Source of the DNA: Caldilineaceae bacterium
GTDB lineage: Bacteria; Chloroflexota; Anaerolineae; Caldilineales; Caldilineaceae
Length of the DNA: 40,946 nucleotides
Direction of reading: 5' to 3'
Assembly (NCBI GenBank): GCA_026989655.1
Contig: JALSIX010000138.1
Span: forward strand, 1 to 40,946
In this document: piece by piece, positions 39,164 through 40,946 of the stretch
How the letters are laid out: each line of letters starts with the position of its first letter
How positions within the stretch are numbered: the first letter of the stretch is position 1
Notes under the pieces: model-generated
What the model saw: the letters and a program-made list of their open reading frames with translations, nothing else
The model's database searches: none
Told to the model about the DNA's origin: nothing
Translations under genes and position numbers: made by a program

Positions 39164-40773
39164 GGCGACACCTCCTGGACGGCCTCCCGGTAGTCCACCC
39201 GCACCTGGATCCGGTTGGGGATCCGGGGCAGGGTACCGAACCAGCCCGGATCCAGGTAGAACTCCGGAGGAGCAGCCAGGAGCCAGCGCTCCTGCAATAT
39301 CCGAGCGGCCTCCTCAGGGGGCTTCCCGGCCACGGCCGCGCGCATCTCTCGGGTATCCATGGGGATCACGTAGTGGCCCCGGCTCTGGGCCGTGAAGGCC
39401 ACGGACCGGTTCTCCACCTGGACGCCCGGCTGGATGGCCACCTGGATGGAGTCGGCCACCAGCTTCGCCCGCGCGGGCACCGCGTCCTCCAGCGCGTTCA
39501 GCGCGGCCTCCTGGATGTAGCGCTGCGGGATGGCCGTCCCCTGGACCAGGACCCGGAGATCCAGCCGGAGTTCCTCCGCAGGCTCGCCCACGAACGCGCT
39601 GAAGGCCTGGGCCACCACAAAGGTCTGGATGGACTCCGGGGGAATCCACTCGTCTCCCCGGAGCTGCCGGGCCAGCTCGGAGGCGGCCCGGTCCTGGATG
39701 GCCGCGTGGACCTGGGCCAGCAGCCGCTCCTGGTCCGCCTGGGTGACCACCGGCACCACGGCCGCGGCGCCACCGGTGGTGGGCTCTGGGTTGGTCACCT
39801 GGACCTGGGTGCGCAGGGCACCGGGGATGGTGGTGATGGTGTTGGCCCGGACGTTCCCCAGAGGGCCGGGCTCCACGGCCTCGATGGGCACGTCCACCCG
39901 GGTGCCCACCGGCCCGGGGATCTCCGCGTCCTCGGTGGTGCGAAAGTCCACCCGCACCCCTGTGCTGGAGGAGAGGATGGTGCCCTTGGGGATGCGCACG
40001 GTGAGGTTGGTCTGGTTGGTGAAGGTGACAAAGCCCTGGGCACGCTCCACCCCCTGTTGCTGGCCGCCGGTGGGGAGGATGGATCCCGAGGCCTCCACCA
40101 CGGTCTCCACCAAGCGGGCCGGAATGCGTCCCACCGGGTAGTCCGGCACCTCCAGGGCCGGATCCGCGACCAGCTCCACCGGAACCTCCAGAAGGCGCTG
40201 GCCGGGGACCACGGTCACCGTGGCTGCGGGGAGAACGACGTAGAGGAACGCGGCCAGGAACAGGAGGACGGCCGTGCCCACCCCCCCGTAGACGGCCAGC
40301 CGCTGCCACCCGGGGGCCGGCTGACGGTAGCGCTGCTCGGCCTGGATGCGTCGCTGGCGGGCCCGGTGAAGGGAGGGACGGCCGGCCTCTGCCAACAGGG
40401 CGTCCTTGGGCTGGCCGTCGGGCCGACGCCAGGGAGGCGGTTCGGGCAGCCCCGCGGCCGGGTTTCGGGGATCCACCCGGGGCAGCGGCGTGTCCATCTG
40501 CCAGGTGCGGCCTTCCACGGCCGCCTGGCTGCCGAAGACCGGGATGCCCAGCTCCTGGGCCAGCCGGCGGGTGGTCCCGTCCCGGGTGACCAGGGCCAGG
40601 GCCTGTCCTCGGGCCTGGGCCTGGCGCTGCAACAGGCGAAGACGTGCGAACTGCCTCAGCTCCCCCCACCCCTCGGGGAGAACCACGGCCACCGCTCCGC
40701 TCTCCAGGCGGGCCAAGCGGCGTCGCACGGCCTCGGACGTGGCCTCGGGCTCGACGTACAGGATGCGTGTCAC
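39160..40773 (-). CDS. Baseplate J/gp47-like membrane-anchored protein
   Basis: This 537-residue protein has an N-terminal soluble domain (about 1-85) of alternating alpha and beta segments. A Pro/Arg-rich linker follows, then one transmembrane helix (about 173-197) and a beta-rich outer domain. The outer domain contains GFVTFTNQTNLTVRIPKGTIL and the VDVPIEAVEPGPLGNV pattern of baseplate J-like proteins. The rest is a helical-beta region with repeated QAA/ALNAL helices. Phage baseplate proteins use this beta fold in tail assembly; here it has become a single-pass membrane protein of unknown role. GTG at 40773 begins 1 nt after the alaS stop, and its TGA overlaps ruvX. The operon position suggests a housekeeping or envelope function. 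No phage genes are near. Confidence 0.7.
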   Translation of the reverse strand: MTRILYVEPEATSEAVRRRLARLESGAVAVVLPEGWGELRQFARLRLLQRQAQARGQALALVTRDGTTRRLAQELGIPVFGSQAAVEGRTWQMDTPLPRVDPRNPAAGLPEPPPWRRPDGQPKDALLAEAGRPSLHRARQRRIQAEQRYRQPAPGWQRLAVYGGVGTAVLLFLAAFLYVVLPAATVTVVPGQRLLEVPVELVADPALEVPDYPVGRIPARLVETVVEASGSILPTGGQQQGVERAQGFVTFTNQTNLTVRIPKGTILSSSTGVRVDFRTTEDAEIPGPVGTRVDVPIEAVEPGPLGNVRANTITTIPGALRTQVQVTNPEPTTGGAAAVVPVVTQADQERLLAQVHAAIQDRAASELARQLRGDEWIPPESIQTFVVAQAFSAFVGEPAEELRLDLRVLVQGTAIPQRYIQEAALNALEDAVPARAKLVADSIQVAIQPGVQVENRSVAFTAQSRGHYVIPMDTREMRAAVAGKPPEEAARILQERWLLAAPPEFYLDPGWFGTLPRIPNRIQVRVDYREAVQEVSP

Positions 40774-40774
40774 G

Positions 40775-40946
40775 CTATCTCGCCGCGGTCTCGCGCAGGT
40801 GCTGGGCCACCCAGGGCCGGACCTGGGCCAGGGCTTCGGCCAGGCCCTCGGGTCGCCGGCCGCCGGCCTGGGCCATCGTGGGGCGGCCGCCGCCACCGCC
40901 GCCGATGGCCCGGGCGATCTCCCGCACAAGCTGGCCCGCGTGGATG
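40775..40946 (-). CDS. alaS: Alanyl-tRNA synthetase, C-terminal 57 residues (5' part beyond window)
   Basis: 57 codons are visible before the TAG at 40775-40777. They carry the end of the AlaS C-terminal (DHHA1) domain: [20 protein letters not shown], then [13 protein letters not shown], a glycine-run segment diagnostic of AlaS. The fragment enters from the right edge. It is too short to appear as an open reading frame with its own start but is clearly coding. Charging of tRNA-Ala is inferred from the family. Confidence 0.9.
   Translation of the reverse strand, partial: IHAGQLVREIARAIGGGGGGRPTMAQAGGRRPEGLAEALAQVRPWVAQHLRETAAR

Noticed and set aside
39160-40773. Prophage remnant, because of the baseplate-J-like protein
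   Set aside because: There is no integrase, tail, capsid or attachment site nearby, and the gene is tightly coupled within a housekeeping operon.

Overview
The window is a GC-rich (about 70%), gene-dense bacterial chromosome segment. I infer a member of the Chloroflexota, probably a thermophilic Anaerolineae or Thermoflexia-type lineage. The inference rests on several things: strong C/G preference at third codon positions; a large set of multi-spanning glycosyltransferases and O-antigen-ligase-like proteins; long secreted S8 proteases, one ending in a hydrophobic-LPIV-basic tail of the kind common on Chloroflexota exported proteins; and a membrane-anchored baseplate-J-like gene inside an alaS-ruvX-mltG operon. 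No rRNA, CRISPR array, phage or insertion sequence was recognised. The taxonomic call is inference.

Layout. 1-1702 (-): an AMP-forming acyl-CoA synthetase cut by the left edge. 1970-2046: tRNA-Pro(GGG) with its own promoter and terminator. 2237-4597: histidine kinase and ANTAR response regulator of the PdtaS/PdtaR type. 4633-7150: a polyprenyl-phosphate sugar transferase-like GT2 followed by a PMT/ArnT-like membrane glycosyltransferase. 7032-10472 (-): a very large SARP/AAA/TPR regulator. 10782-12059: an orphan ATP-grasp ligase. 12001-13482 (-): an O-antigen-ligase-like membrane protein. 13665-17250: a CPBP protease and a second, 952-residue PMT-like glycosyltransferase. 17339-18336: ssb and a TlpA-like thioredoxin. 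18290-25585 (-): a run of uxaA-like dehydratase, CDF metal transporter, patatin and a 702-residue O-antigen-ligase-like protein, the last two sharing ATGA. 25899-28667: a multidomain S8 protease with a WSGG(F/Y)T tandem repeat. 28668-29167: a non-coding block with a perfect 38-bp palindrome and a nested inverted repeat. 29168-31812: a staphylococcal-nuclease-like protein translationally coupled (ATGA) to a second S8 protease. 31911-31985 (-): tRNA-Gln(CTG). 32083-33462 (-): trmFO. 33667-35007: pyrimidine-nucleoside phosphorylase. 35032-36237 (-): a GT4 glycosyltransferase. 36410-40946 (-): an operon alaS (3' end) - baseplate-J-like - ruvX - mltG - substrate-binding lipoprotein, joined by a 1-nt gap and GTGA/ATG overlaps.

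How the parts relate. Two themes recur. One is envelope building: a GT2, two PMT-like GTs, two O-antigen-ligase-like proteins, a GT4 and MltG. The other is extracellular degradation and scavenging: two secreted S8 proteases, an anchored nuclease, a nucleoside phosphorylase and a binding lipoprotein. Housekeeping genes (ssb, trmFO, alaS, ruvX, tRNAs) lie between them. Fourteen good candidate vegetative promoters (TTGnnn, 17-18 nt, TAnnnT) could be placed by eye, many with -10 TACAAT. Three convergent gene pairs overlap at their 3' ends.

The most notable observations are these. The UxaA-like protein has an internal duplication in which one copy has lost three cysteines that the other keeps. The S8 protease carries the WSGG(F/Y)T repeat. 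A second terminator-like hairpin sits in front of the pdtaS/ANTAR pair. The CDF transporter has three tandem C-terminal ZT-dimer-like units and an altered site-A residue. The 28.7-28.9 kb region carries palindromes. All functional statements are from reading the sequence; no database search was run.
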